A program made the translations under genes and the position numbers. 64,000 nucleotides of DNA from contig CM055101.1 of NCBI GenBank assembly GCA_029204225.1, positions 46,921,906 through 46,985,905 of the forward strand, written 5' to 3'. Shown here in pieces: positions 20,923 to 33,494 of the stretch. The notes below the pieces were generated by a model. The model had not been told where the DNA came from and did no database searches. It saw only the letters and a list, made by a program, of their open reading frames with translations. How positions within the stretch are numbered: position 1 is the stretch's first letter; the number at the start of each line of letters is the position of its first letter. This DNA is from Diphasiastrum complanatum (lineage: Eukaryota; Streptophyta; Lycopodiopsida; Lycopodiales; Lycopodiaceae).

Positions 20923-21960
20923 ATGGCTTCAATCAATAGCATGCAAAGCAAGATCTGCACAATACTTGATTCTTCAGGATCTAACTTTCTAGCCTGGAAA
21001 GTTAAGACATCTTTGATACTCAAGGGCAAAGGAGTATTCCCCTGGGTGGATGGCACAGAAGAAATGCCTACGACAACAGGCAAGGAGCTACGTGAATGGA
21101 GGGAGAAAAACGACAAGGCAGTAGCCTTGCTATCAGCTTCCATTGAAGATAGTCTCACACTTGACCTGGCTACACTCTCCAAAGCTAAGGAGATGTGGGA
21201 TTCATTACTCACCAGATTTCAGACAAAATCTAGAAGTCAAATCATGATGCTAAAAGATCAACTGACGAATTTGCAGTGGGATGGAAAAGACCTCACTCCT
21301 TTTGTAAGAAAGATGAAGAATCTGTTTCTGTCACTACATAACTCTGGAGCAAAGAACGTTGTGTCAGCTGAGAAGCAACTCACATACCTGTTGAGAGCCT
21401 TATCCAGATCATTCTAGATAACAAGGACCCTGCTTGCGAAAGACCCTACCATGAACCTCAAAAAGACAATTGTCGAGATTCGAGAGGAAGTCGAGGCCAT
21501 AGAACATCTTGATCACAAAGATGGTTCTGACCAGGCCCTCTACGGTAGCAAAGAAAAATCAAAGAAGCAATTTAAGTCTAATAGGGAGTCCAATCAGAGG
21601 CAGGATCGTGACCAGCAAGCAGAGGGAACAAGCAAAGCCAACTGGAAGACCAAAGAGAGGTCGAAACAACAAGGTGCAAACAAGAAGACTTGTGTGAGAT
21701 GTAGAAGAGACGGGCATACAGTAGATACCTGCTGGCTCAATCCCAAGATTAAGTGTATCCATTGCCATAAGAAGGCTCACGTAGCCATGGATTGCCACCA
21801 AAACCCGAGAAACAAGTCAGCACAGAACAGACAAGAGAACAACAATAGTTCATCCTATGTCGAGGAGCCCGAGAGCTCAAAAATGGGCGAAGAAAGAATG
21901 AACAAAAATTGTTCGACCGCCTATATCTGTGAAGACGTGTGTGTAGCATCAACATCTGAC
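20923..21960 (+). pseudogene. gag: copia 5 gag with two zinc knuckles, one stop
   Basis: The frame begins at the first Met after the leader (MASINSMQSKICTILDSSGS), then shows the capsid pattern FLAWKVKTSLILKGKG and MWDSLLTRFQTKSRSQIMML. It stops at 21415 (TAG) and continues in another frame from 21451. A basic stretch rich in Lys, Gln and Arg precedes two CCHC knuckles, CVRCRRDGHTVDTC (about 21691-21732) and CIHCHKKAHVAMDC (about 21757-21798). Two knuckles in tandem are less common than one in copia gag. It encodes the structural protein of the particle. The break is a frameshift plus stop. Confidence 0.88.
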
Positions 21961-24233
21961 ACACATGAGGTGATCCTAGATTCAGGAGCCACCTAACACT
22001 TCATGATATCAAGACGAATCATGTCTGATTTTAGAAGTGCAGATTCTTCAAGATTCATAGTTCTTGGAGATGGATCTAGACATCAAGTGAACAGTATTGG
22101 ATCACTATGGCTCAACTCAAATGGTAGAGACAAATGACTCAAAGACGTTTTGTTCGTGCCTACTCTGCAACAAGACTTGCTCTCTGTAGCAAGAATAGCA
22201 GATGCAGGGATGCGTGTGCCATTTTCTAACAAAGCATGCAACGTGATTGATGCCAGTACCAGTACTCTCATCGCTCAAGGCAGAAGGAAAGGGAATCTAT
22301 ATCATCTGAAGGTATGCCTACCTGCAGATCAGGTGCATCAGACTAGTGATGACTCACCAGACACTCTGTGGCATAGAAGACTCTGCCACATGAACTCAAT
22401 GGCACTTTACCAGACAAGCCATTATGGAGCGATAACAGGGGTCAACATCTCGAATGCAACCAAGTCAGCCACCTATGATGCATGTTTGAAAGGCAAGATG
22501 TCACGCACACCATTCATTAAAGACTCCTACAGAACGACAAAGATTCTGGAGCCAGTGCACTCTGACATTTGCGGACCATTCAACGTGACCTCAATAGGAG
22601 CTCCCAGAAGGCCGACAAGACCACGAAAAGCGCCAGCAAGATATGTGTCAGGCAGCTCAGCTTTGACATCAAAAGAGTTCTGCGGGTTCAATGGCAAACC
22701 ACAGACTTTTGAGGAGGAGATTGAAGGTCCAGAAAAGGACAGATGGATCCAAGCCATGAACGAAGAGATGGAGTCCATGAGGAAGAACCAAGTATGGACG
22801 TTGGAGCCATTACCACATAAGCGCAAGACTGTCAAATGCAAATGGGTCTTCAAGCTCAAATACGGACCAGACAAAAATTTGATGAAATACAAGGCAAGAC
22901 ACCAGTGAAAGATTTTTCTCAGAGATATGGTATTGACTACTCTGAAACGTTCTCTCCTATCATCAAACATTTGTCCCTATGTCTGTTATTTGCATATGCA
23001 GCAGCTTATGACCTCAGGATCCACATTGTGGATGAGAAGACAGCCTTCTTGCATGGCAAATTAGACGAAGAGGTCAACCCCCATGATATGTCTCGAATTC
23101 ACTTCCTGACTATGCATGCAGAATGCATAGAAACATCTATGGTCTGAAACAATCAGCCCGACAATGGTACAAGAAGAAAGATCAAGCCCTGAAATCATTA
23201 GGATTCAAGCCTCTGTTGGTTGATTCCAATGTATATGTCAGAGTTATAGATGGGCAGATCATCATAGTGGCTGTATATGTGGACGACACTCTAATACTTT
23301 GTAGGAGTGAGAAACTAACTGCTGAAGTAAAAGCAGACATCTCGAAACATTTCGAGATCGTGGATTTGGGAGAAGCCAGGTGTTACCTAGGCTTACAAAT
23401 TGAAAGAGACTATGAGGGAGGTAAGTTATACTTTCAACAATCCAGATACACCCAGAAGATCCTAGAGGACTTTGGGATGTTGAACTGCAAAGGATCGAAC
23501 ACTCCAATGCTCGCAGGGATGGTGTTGACGAATAATGACTGTCCAAAGACTGAGGAAGAGAGAGAATAGATGCAGTTCACACCTTACAAGAAGCTGATAG
23601 GATCATTGATGTACCTTGTTGACAATACATGTCCTGATATTGCTTATGTAGTATTCAGGATGAGCCAATTCTACATGAATCCAGGCTCGACACATTGGAA
23701 GATTGCAAAACGAATTTTGCAATATCTTCAATTAACAAGGGATTATGGCTTGTGTTATTGTCATGGTGCAAGTTTCAGGATACTTTTCTACAGTGACGCT
23801 AGCTGGGCATCTCTCAAGAACGACTGTAAAAGCGTCTCGGGAGGATGGACCATCGCATCAGGAGCAGTTCTCGGTCAGCAAGAAGCAGACTGTTGTAGCC
23901 CAGTCATCCTGTGAAGCAGAATATGTTGTAGTAGCAAAGATGGCCAATGAAATAATCTAGCTAAGGCAGTTCTTGGACGAATTGGACGGAACAAGGAACG
24001 AGCCCCTGGTCTTGCAGATGGACAACACCTCTGCAATACACCTGACGAAATATCTCGTGTTCCATTCTAGAACGAAACACATTGCGATCAAATACCACTT
24101 GATCAGGGATCTAATTGAAAAGAAGATGCTGCAGACCACCTTCATCGGAACGAAAGACATGGTTGCTGACATCTTCACTAAAGCCCTGAACAAAGGACTC
24201 TTTGAGAGACAAGGAGTAGTCTCGGAATCGTAA
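21961..24233 (+). pseudogene. pol: copia 5 pol with internal integrase deletion
   Basis: The protease D-S-G-A-T is at about 21979, followed by a stop. VLFVPTLQQDLLSVARIA ends the protease. The integrase zinc region LWHRRLCHMN...YDACLKG has lost its first Cys to Tyr. HSDICGPFNVTSIGA then runs straight into PRRPTRPRKAPARYVSGSSA, the spacer before RT, so the D-D-E core is deleted. RT (WTLEPLPHKRKTVKCKWVFK to AVYVDDTLILC) has a frameshift at 22908 and a small deletion near 23080. RNase H (about 23570-24230) has several stops and ends DIFTKALNKGLFERQ. The upstream frame is open for 250 codons across the deletion. Confidence 0.92.
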
Positions 24234-24244
24234 AACTATCATGC

Positions 24245-24257
24245 TTTGAGAGGGAGC
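24245..24257 (+). other. polypurine tract of copia 5
   Basis: TTTGAGAGGGAGC is directly followed by the 3' LTR start TGAAGAAACG. Confidence 0.88.
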
Positions 24258-24350
24258 TGAAGAAACGAAATGCTTCTAACTACAAAGCCTTGCTAGCTTT
24301 CAACCCTCAGCTTGACCAAGATGTTCACGAACATGAAAGTCAGGAGACAC
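24258..24350 (+). repeat. truncated 3' LTR of copia 5
   Basis: It matches the first 93 bp of the 5' LTR and is cut after CAGGAGACAC, where unrelated sequence begins. Confidence 0.88.
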
Positions 24351-24945
24351 AGTCAATAAAACATCAATCATATGTCTGGATTAATGATTTTTGGTATTAT
24401 CAACCAGTGAGATCACAGAGAATTAAACTTAAGTGGACTAGTCCAACTCAAGCAAGATACACCAACTCACCATCTGTGCCAAGATGTCTCGGTTAAAATT
24501 TTGAAAACCATGTCATCGAGGGATTTCACGTTTACATTTCACTTTCATATGGTTCAGATTGTAATATATTCTGGTTTCATTGTAAATTATTATTACCGAA
24601 AGAAGATCATAGATTCTTCCTCGTTGATTTGAAACTTTAATATCATGTATGCCTATCTTCATGATCTATAGGTAAGAAACATAGATTTTATAAATATTGA
24701 GTAAAAAGATTGGCATAAATTTAAAAAGTTGTGTTCATTGTTCAAATTTTTGGGAAAGGTGTTATAATATTATGAATCATGATAATTAAAATTGTTTTTT
24801 TAAAATTTATTAAGAGTTAATGGCACAATTTTTATTTCAATTATAATATATTATCAAGTTAAATTTATTTTTACTTCTTTTACATAAAAGAATAAAGGAT
24901 TCTCCATATAATTTTCTATACAACAATGAACATAACTAGGGAAAG
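24351..24945. other. AT-rich spacer, nothing recognised
   Basis: There is no open frame of interest and no repeat pattern that I can see. Confidence 0.4.
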
Positions 24946-25156
24946 TGCCAACTAGGAAAAAATGAACACTTCCTAGTTTATACATCTAGGAAATCCACTA
25001 TTAGATTTTTTATATAGATAATTTAAACCAGATCTATATTTTCCTAGTTACAATTCCCTAGATAGGAAATCTGGCTTAAATTTCGTATATAAGAAATCTG
25101 ATAGTGGATTTCCTAGATGTAGAAACTAGGAAGTGTTCATTTTTTCCTAGTTGGCA
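24946..25156. mobile_element. foldback (MITE-like) element of 211 bp
   Basis: The two halves are near-perfect inverted copies: the left arm (24946-25036) begins TGCCAACTAGGAAAAAATGA and the right arm (25156-25066, reversed) begins with the same bases. Only a handful of mismatches occur over about 85 bp, around a ~30-bp centre. There is no coding capacity. A target duplication is not obvious. It lies inside the leader of a truncated retroelement. Confidence 0.92.
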
Positions 25157-25530
25157 TCAAACATGAAAGAGAACTCCCAAACTGGAATTGGATGTTCCTC
25201 ACACGTGTCTGAGCACCTGATTCCATACAGTACCAGGTCAGACCCAATCAATGTCCTTTTGATCTCTTTTGATCCAAGATTGAACAAGATAGCTAGGAAA
25301 ATGGGCCTTGACAACTTCTAGCTCAAGATTGATGAAATTTTTTTCACTTAGATGGATCAAAATGCATGGTAACCTTAGGTAGGCTCTGATACCATGTTGA
25401 ATTTCACACGTGTGGACTGTCCACTACATGTACTTGTGATCTCCTAAGGTGTGTAGATGCACCAAGATCAAGACTAGATTGAGATTCAAGATCAATTTTG
25501 AATCATTATTATAATGCTCTTTTAATTTGC
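25157..25530 (-). repeat. retroelement LTR fragment, primer-binding site and leader
   Basis: On the minus strand an LTR piece ends CACACGTGTGAAATTCAACA, directly followed by the perfect primer-binding site TGGTATCAGAGC (25394-25383) and about 220 bp of leader that runs into the foldback element. Neither gag nor a second LTR follows. The LTR's upstream limit, near 25530, is uncertain. Confidence 0.7.
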
Positions 25531-25789
25531 CGTACAAATCATCTATCGTACGTAAATTAAAATATTGCATTAATATTGTGGTCTTGTAAATCAAAATCTT
25601 CTACGTCGTCGTACACCTATAAAAAAAAAAAGTGTGATAAATTAGACTTCATAATTACATGACCACAATTGATTACAATTTTTACAACAAATTCAATATT
25701 ACATAATAGATCTAAACAAAAGACATTTTTTTCACCTGTGAAACATCTTCGAAGAAGCTTTTTATTTTTAAAAATTTGTGATGGCCAAT

Positions 25790-28700
25790 TTATGATAAAT
25801 CCTAATATTAACAAAAAAATAAAAAACCAAAATTAGTAGAGATCAAATATCTCTAATTATTCTAATTTATGCGCAAATAGTCTTAAAACATTGACCATAC
25901 CTTAATTTTTTTGGCCACAACTCCCACCACATTTTTTTTACAATGTATATCGTGCTCCTCCACAATTCCTTTCAGTTTCGTGCTCATCTAAATCAAAAGC
26001 GACTTTTATTTAATAAGACTAAAAATTCAGAATTTCTGTATTGCATATTGAACAAAAAACACACCACATACCTTACGAGGTTGTTCACTCCCACGTTGAG
26101 ACACTTTTCAGCTCCATACCTTGGTTGGTTGTTTTCTACAACCTACAATTTGAAAAACAATTCAACGCATATGAATACATTTATAATGAAATGATATTTT
26201 ATAATGGTAAAACATCTGTCCTAAAATGAAATAATATAACCATCTAAAAATATGTAACAAAACATCATTCAAGTTGTTGATTAATAAAACTCTTGAAAGT
26301 TTGTATTGAAAAATGTGACATTTGGACCTTTTGAAAATTTTCAATCGTAGTCTCCATTTACATGTTGGAACATGGGAGACTACGCATGTATGTAATTGTA
26401 GATGTAAAGGCCAAATATTCACCATTATGGAATTAAATTTGGTGTTGCTTGCTTTTGCAGTCTCTAATCTTGTGATTGCAGGCCCTGGCATTGTGGGATA
26501 CCACTCGTGCTTGTCAGATACCACTCCCTCTGCCTGCGGATCTGCTGTGTGCCGCTCTTTCTGCCTAATCTCTGTCTGTGGCCTCATGTATAGGCCCATC
26601 TTCTACCCTGTGACCTTCACGTTGCCCTGGCATGCCATTGCATGCTCCCTCTATCCATCTATGTCTGCGAGTTTGTCTATAATCAGCCTGAGACCAATCA
26701 ATGCCCTGTGGATCATGGGTTAGAGATCTAACCCTACCTATCAATTCCTCTATCCCTGGTACCAGGACTTTTGCTGCCCATTGGCCTACTGTGGGAAGGT
26801 TTGATGACCGGTTTATAAGTAACCTCTCTCAGCCCTCCATAGACACCATTTTTAGACCCTGTGGATCATTGGATTGGTAAGGAGAGGACTACTTGAGAAT
26901 TGTTTCTCTACTGCCTAACTCCATTTCATCTCTTGCCTGCGGTTTAATCCTTGCCTCTGTTTAATTCGTAGTGTGACTTGTTTGCGGGGGTGCTCATTTT
27001 TTTGACTTGCAGCTTCCTATCTTCCTTACCTCTTGTGGCCAATTTGCATTTTGCAGCCTACCTTCCTTCCTGCAGCCCTGCTACATTTTGGAGTTATTTG
27101 AAGCCCTAGACCTGTGACCCTTGATAACCATGTTGTCTGCGGGATCGCTAATACCCCTGTTTGTGGCCACCCCATTATTTACTTGCAGCCTATCTTGACA
27201 TACGGACTTAATTATTGAATTATTCATGTTTTGATTGATGTAAGCGACAAAATAAAACTAACCATCATAACAGAAAATAAAAATGCAAACCATGAATATA
27301 GACCTGCGAATATATAACAATATAGTTTAGAAACTCACCATCACATCCATAAGTGGTGTGTCAACTCGCGTTGCACACATGTGTGCAACATCCTGCAATG
27401 CAATTTCCATCCCAAAAAATGGCTATGAGATTAAATTAAACCATCCAAAAAAAATACTAAGCCGAAAGACTTACATGTAATGGAGTGCCAACCATGCATC
27501 ATTTTGTCTAAAATAACTCAATTCAATAATCCTAAACCAATAATTCTATAGAATGTTTTACTTGATCTTGATGCACAGAAGTAATAAGTTTCATCTTTTT
27601 TTGGACTAGCTTTCTGCAAAAGTTAGGAATTAAGTAAAGTTAAATACAAGTCAATCACAACATTTAACTATTTTTTCTTGCTAACGATTTTTGTATGCAA
27701 AAAACAATTAGCAATTTTTTTTAAATAGTCTTACTTTATTTGAAACACGATTCCATGGCATTTATGCATTCAAATTTGGCTTGATGAAAAAAAAAACCTG
27801 GTTTTATTTACCTCTTTCGCCATGGAACTTGCGATTTGAGTGACTGATGATTTGCCTTTCTTTTTCTCATACTTTCTTCTTGATTGGATGCTTACCAATG
27901 CCCAACTATATATGTCTTCTTCTTTCCAAACATAGGTAGCATCTGAGAAATACAAGAGTTTGATTTCTTGAATATTTTGGCTGATGATATTTTTCAGCTT
28001 CTCTCTTTCAAGTGGTTTGTGGTGTAAATCTTGTGATATACCCTCATTCGCAAGCACAACTTTCAACCACTTATTCACACATCTATAATTTTCTAAAAAA
28101 TCGGCATGTTGATCCGGAAAGTATTTTGCCAACAAATGTCTACCATATAGATTTTCAGGATCTCGATTTTTATTTTGGGGTGCTCGAAAGATCTGGTCAT
28201 ACGTGGGGCTGTCAATCATTGCATTGTTGACATGCCCATACCGATGTTCATTACTTTCTGCCGCCCTCATTGATATATCATTGTTCGCCAAAACTTGTGA
28301 ACATGAGCTTTCACCACTTAGTCTTTTACTTTGTATTGTAGTTACTAATTGCTGGAATACTGGTCTTAGCTCTTCGGACTTCATGATGAACTCAAAGGTC
28401 TCAAAAAGATTTGTATCATGAACTTCACTTGTCATTGTTCTTGACACAAAAAACCTGTGTACTAAAATGTGAAAAATTAATCAATCAATCAATAGAATAG
28501 AAATGAAGCCAATATTTTCTAAGAATACATTCTAATGATAGATTATATTTGAAATAACAAAAAAGAAAAGAAACGTAAAACAACCACTTTTTTTTACCTT
28601 CATAGAGATGTGCATGGCATATATAAGACTGGAATATATATTTCTTTCAAAAGGGGATTTTCATATGGATGGTACTTGCTTTATTAGTCCATGCACTTCG

Positions 28701-29254
28701 ATCCTTTGGGTACCAATAATAGAGCAGTTGCAAACAATTGTGACACAAACACTCCAATCTCTCCACATCTCTTCTTCTAGTTCAACTTTCCATTTACATC
28801 TTTGTCTTTGATCACATCATAACCATGCCAATCGTACTGTCTTGTTTTCAGCATCCACCTCTCTTAACACAACATGTCTAAATATATTATTTGTATTTAA
28901 ATTGTATTGCACTAAAACGAGATCATTTTCTTCCAACCAAGGCGACACACAACTTGATAATCCTGGAATAAGCAATCTCTCCCTTGGTTCAAGGTCTTTT
29001 GTTTCATATGCAATAAGACTTGACCCTTTTGAAAAAGCCATGAACTTATGTAATAATGACCCAATTGCTCTAACACAATTCCAGTTGAAGGGGAGACAAG
29101 TCCTTTGCAAAACACTCATACCTGTGATATGATCAATCAACAAGCTTTCTTCACCATTCTTAATTATGATATGTTGTTTGTAATACTCTTCACTTCTCAT
29201 GCTTGATGTTGCCAACTCTGATTTGACCAGTACATAGGCCTCCCACCAAGGCTC
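25790..29254 (-). CDS. multi-exon gene of unknown family, 5' end not found
   Basis: I do not recognise the protein. Six exons join in phase with GT-AG introns on the minus strand: 29254-28824, 28454-27812, 27609-27562, 27392-27339, 26142-26077 and 25987-25901. A short last exon at 25801 would add three codons and a TAA stop (25790-25792). The first intron junction splits a Trp codon and the rest are phase 0; the coding total is about 1.33 kb. The first exon includes LLIDHITGMSVLQRTCLPFN and LSSCVSPWLEENDLVLVQYN. The second contains ENLYGRHLLAKYFPDQHADF and a Lys-rich tail (RRKYEKKKGKSS). The four small exons encode 16-29 residues each. No signal peptide or membrane segment is apparent. An acceptor at 29255 implies a missing upstream exon. 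It could be a host gene or part of an uncharacterised DNA transposon. Confidence refers to the gene being real. Confidence 0.7.
26430..27205. repeat. retroelement-like insertion inside an intron
   Basis: The block lies within the intron between the fourth and fifth listed exons of the unknown gene and is visibly GC-richer than its flanks. Its first ~75 bp (TTTGGTGTTGCTTGCTTTTG ... GATTGCAGGCCCTGG) recur inverted at 58834-58905, where they follow LTR-like sequence. It may be the U5-leader part of a Ty3/gypsy-like element. No protein is recognisable. Confidence 0.5.
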
Positions 29255-31399
29255 CTATCTCCACAATGTATCTATCATGTCAACCAAAGCAAAGCAAATG
29301 CACTCTAGATCCACTGTCGTGATGAACAACTCACCCACGATCCATAGCATATTAGGTAGGATAGCTCAAGAACCCTGTACCCTGTACCATCTGATCACCA
29401 GGTATCCATTACCCGTTGATAGCTCCCCAAGAATCTGTCCACATGTACGTGCAACTAGACTCCAACTGGATTTAAACCAAAAGCTACATCCTGCTTACCA
29501 AATAATGATGGATAGAAACAACATGTGATGCCAACCTGGAGATCACCGTGCATATAACCATGCAGCTCACCTGATCACTCGCCAAAGTATCAATTGTCAC
29601 TCCTTGAGCAACCATCTCCATCCCTGCTGGCTCACAACCATGGGCATGCTAGATCCACATCACCCTGTAATGCACTCCATGCCCTCAAGATATGTACCAC
29701 CCCAGGTACACCACCTACTTCCAAGTAGGCTTGACCACATGATGCACCAGCTGAAGAACATCATCCACACATCAAATGCAATATCATACCTAAGCAATTG
29801 TCGCATCTCCATGAGTGCCACCCCAATGGATTCGTCATCCACATACTATGCTACCCTGATGTCTCCGATCCTGGTCACCATCCTGCTAGACAAGCCGAAC
29901 TCCAAAGCATCACTAGCTCCACCTGGCTCCTAGCATCTGCTCGCTCTCCCTGACTATGTACCACCTGACACCATGCCAACGCAAAAGAAAATATTCAAAA
30001 AAAGAAAAGAGAGTAAGCGTTGAAAGAGGGAGCAATTGCACGTTTGCACTTAAGCTTTGAGTGAGTTTACCGGTGAGTTTGTGTTGATTTAATTTTTTTA
30101 TTACGTTATCTAACATTGTAAAAAATCAAATGTAATTCATCACTTTCATTTTGTTCAAAGCAATGTCATATTTTACCGCATACACTAGCAATTAGTTAAT
30201 ATGCAAGAGTGAAATGTAGATAATTAAAATTCCCAATCCTAGGAAGGTGTGTAGCCCTTATTTTTCTGCCGTTAAAGGTGAGGTTCTAATCTTTCCAACT
30301 TGCATAGAAAAACCTACATGCCGTAGGGAGAGAATATGTGGTGACATTCTGAAATAGGACATAACTGCAAGGTTCGAATATTATAATTATCACATTCAAC
30401 TCTAACTATAAAAATATACATAAAAAGTATCATGATGAATATAAAAAAAAACAAAGAGTGCAAGTGAATTTAAGTATTAATAATCATAGATCATTCTCAT
30501 CATTTACGTCACTCTTGTCATCACAAGTCTTGACACTCATCTGAATCTAGGTCTAGGTATAATCGTAGATTTTTTATCATGTCTCTTTGCTGATGTGAGC
30601 CTAGCTTTACTTCTTTTGTAATTGCTATTTGCTTGGGATTTGGCATGACATTTCTTGGTATTAGAACATAGATCCTAAATTTATGATGATTCTATGTGAA
30701 TTTCATTAGTTTTGATAAGTTTATTGCATCTGTAGCTTTCTGTGGACATGCTATCTTGATTGTCTTGTTCTCTTCTTGCTATTAGCTTTACTATCATTGT
30801 TATTGTTATTAGCTTGGGATTTGGCACATGAAACGATCTCTATTTTAGGACATTTAGATTGCTCAAATTCGATCTCTTGTGGATGAAATTATTCCTATCA
30901 CTCAAGATAGCTCAAATTTGATGTCAATAAACCAAGATATATTTTGGCTTCTAATAGCTCAAATTTCATGCCTATCACTCAAAAATTCTCAAATATGACG
31001 CCTAACATGCGATTTGGTCTTTATCATTTAACATAATTCATGAAGCAATCAAACTTGAGCAATATCAATTTTTAGACACACAGATTGTTCACGTTCAACT
31101 CGTTATTGATGGAATTGGTCCATATTGTTAAATTTTACAATTTTGACCTTGTAAATGTAAATGGTTTGATATCAATGTGGTTCCACACGTCACATGTGAA
31201 ATATCATGTAAAAAGTTCAGATCCAATATATATAGATTTCATACAAGTCAAATGTCAAATCTCCTAGATTGTAGGACCTATTTCCTAATTTGTAGAAATC
31301 TAGAAGGTCAACACTAACCACCAATGATGAGTTAGAAATCAGTTTTGATCTGATTCATTAGTATGAGCTCTAAATGTGATGACGTAAGTACTGTACAGT
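29255..31399. other. spacer; GC-richer block then AT-rich DNA
   Basis: Positions 29260-29950 are clearly GC-richer than their flanks and hold open frames (29277-29528, 29604-29933) without recognisable domains, probably an inserted repeat. Positions 30170-31399 are AT-rich; a local imperfect duplication around TTGGGATTTGGCA (about 30636 and 30816) and repeated GCTCAAATTT words are the only structure seen. The missing 5' exon of the minus-strand gene may be here. Confidence 0.4.
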
Positions 31400-33494
31400 T
31401 TATTTGGTTTACTGTATATGGTTGTGATCGAGACATGACCCGTTAGGATATATTGATCAGACACCGATCCCGTAGCCGGCTACTTGGGTTAGCCGAGTAG
31501 CCACACATAGGAAGAATTAGCTTGTACAAAGTTATTTACAGTATTTGCTATACTTGGGATCATGTCCCAAGTTTGTCAGTCGAATTTGGCCATATTGGGC
31601 CTGACCTTAGTTTGACAGGTGGTAGGCCAGCCAATTTTAGGACACCTGTCTTTTCATGCAGTTTGTGAATACTCTATATGTACAATGTTTCTTTGTAATC
31701 TATTAGCTTTTGTTGTGCCATCTTTGAGAGCTTGTGAGGAGTGTCTATGGTGATTGATTGATGTGCTCTGCATACTGCACTAGATCCTAATAGAATTTTA
31801 ACTCGGTATCAGAGCGTTAGGGTGAAGCAGGTATGAACGATCCTGGAGCTATGAGATAGCGTCTTTCACCAGGAAAAATAGCACTCGGAGCATGCTAGGA
31901 GAGATGACTCCATATGGGGTATCGGCAGTCCTGAGGGCAGAAGACAATATAGTTCCTTTGATTGGAGCTTCAAGGAAGATCAGAACGATCGTCGTAGGTG
32001 GATTCCAGGGAGAATTCATGGAAAATCTTGCAGTTTCGGTGGTTTCGGGGAAATCATCGGTGGTGGCTTCATAATTCACTTTGTGGATAGCCGTTTGGTG
32101 CAACGGGGCTTGCATGGGTATCAAAGAGCAGTGATGGAGAGCCATAGCAATTTACAAGATCAAATCTGGTTGAAAATGGAGAAAATTTGGAAAATTTTCA
32201 GTTTCGTGAGGTGTTGATGGATTTATGAGAAAATCGGCTTGTTTGCAGTCAATACCGCATTAATTGGAGAATTGTAAATTGGATCAGATCACTAGAGGTA
32301 GGGCGACTTCAGTGGGCTAGGCAACTGCAAGAGGAATCTCAGGAAAAGCCTGAGTAAAGCTCATAATATCCTTCTCTTCAAAGTTGCTAGGGTTTGCAGG
32401 CGGAAAAACAGAAGGCTCTCTCTATAGGAGCCTGTTTCAGGATCTGTAAGAATCCGTTGAAATTTTCAAGTCACCCTTTGGAAAGGGATAACTTTGGCTA
32501 GAGGGCACCTTTTTTGGCCATCCTTGGGCCAAAATGACCCCTGAAACTGGCTGCTCAAAGCCAGCGGATAGAGCGACAACACAGAGCAGGGAGAAAGGTG
32601 TTTCAGGGAGTTTGCATCACCATTTTATCAAGCGGAGTGCAAGTGACCTATTGATGGACTACATTCACTATTTGGGTACTGTAAGGCCAAATTTGGGACA
32701 ATTTTTGGCTGGTGAAACCTGCTACAGGATGGTACAATGAGACATTATTGCTTCGAAATCATTATTACTAACTCTGAATAGGGTAACAAGGTGTTTGGAA
32801 GTGGTAAATGCAGTATGGGGGCGAATGGTAGCGGAATTGAGTGGAGAAAGCTAGTATTGGCGATGGAAGTGCAGTTTGGCGACGTGACTACTCATCATTG
32901 GCGACAATTTTGAGAGGGCAAGCAATCACAGGTGAGAGTAGGCATGGTATGCCAATCACGGGTGAAAAATTCTCATGATCAGGTTCAACTCTTGGGGTTA
33001 GAACCAACCAACGTCAAGTGGCATTTTGGAGGAACACTCTCATAGGTATGATCGACAGTGGCATTGTCGAGTAAGGTGATAGTTGCATTGACACACACAT
33101 CTGTAGCTTGCAAATTTCTTGTTCGGAGAGAAATATGGGCTGGCTTGGAGGTACACACATATTAGCGGTCACAAGTGATGGAAGTACGAGGTGGTGCCAA
33201 TTGGAAAGCATTGGGCAAGATAGCGAACTTGCATCGGACAGGCTGTGTGGGACACACTAAGGATGAAGAATGGGTCAGTAATCGCACTTTGGATGCTCTT
33301 GGTGAGTGGTGAGTGTGATGATTTTGCGGTTTTGTAGTTGGTAAGTCATTTTGAAATCACTGTATGCTTATAGTGAAATATGAGGTGGGACGATTTTTCA
33401 ATGTGGCATAAACATTACAAAAGTAAGGTATGCTAGATCTATTCAGTTTGATTTACTGTAGTTTGATGCATTTATATGATTGTAGCTTTTAACA
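31400..33494 (+). mobile_element. LTR-retroelement LTR and leader, non-coding
   Basis: A primer-binding-like site, CGGTATCAGAGC (31804-31815, one mismatch to TGGTATCAGAGC), follows an LTR-like block starting near 31430. Downstream to about 33300 is about 1.5 kb without recognisable gag or pol. Short frames such as 32534-32740 have no known relatives. It could be a large non-autonomous derivative or just the leader of a truncated element. No 3' LTR is found. Confidence 0.45.

Larger units (their letters stand above)
19845..24350 (+). mobile_element. Ty1/copia retrotransposon 5 (family A), nearly complete layout
   Basis: It has a 5' LTR (19845-20770), two primer-binding sites, gag, protease, the start of integrase, RT, RNase H, polypurine tract and the first ~93 bp of a 3' LTR. 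Roughly the catalytic two thirds of integrase is missing through an internal deletion at about 22605. Stops occur in gag, protease, RT and RNase H. It is the reference copy for family A here. Confidence 0.93.

Noticed and set aside
27812..28454. BEN-domain protein
   Set aside because: YGRHLLAKYF followed by a PLEREKLKNII-like stretch is suggestive, but the conserved pattern is incomplete and I could not support the call.
31850..32145. 98-codon minus-strand gene
   Set aside because: It is antisense to a retroelement leader and has no recognisable domain or splice context.
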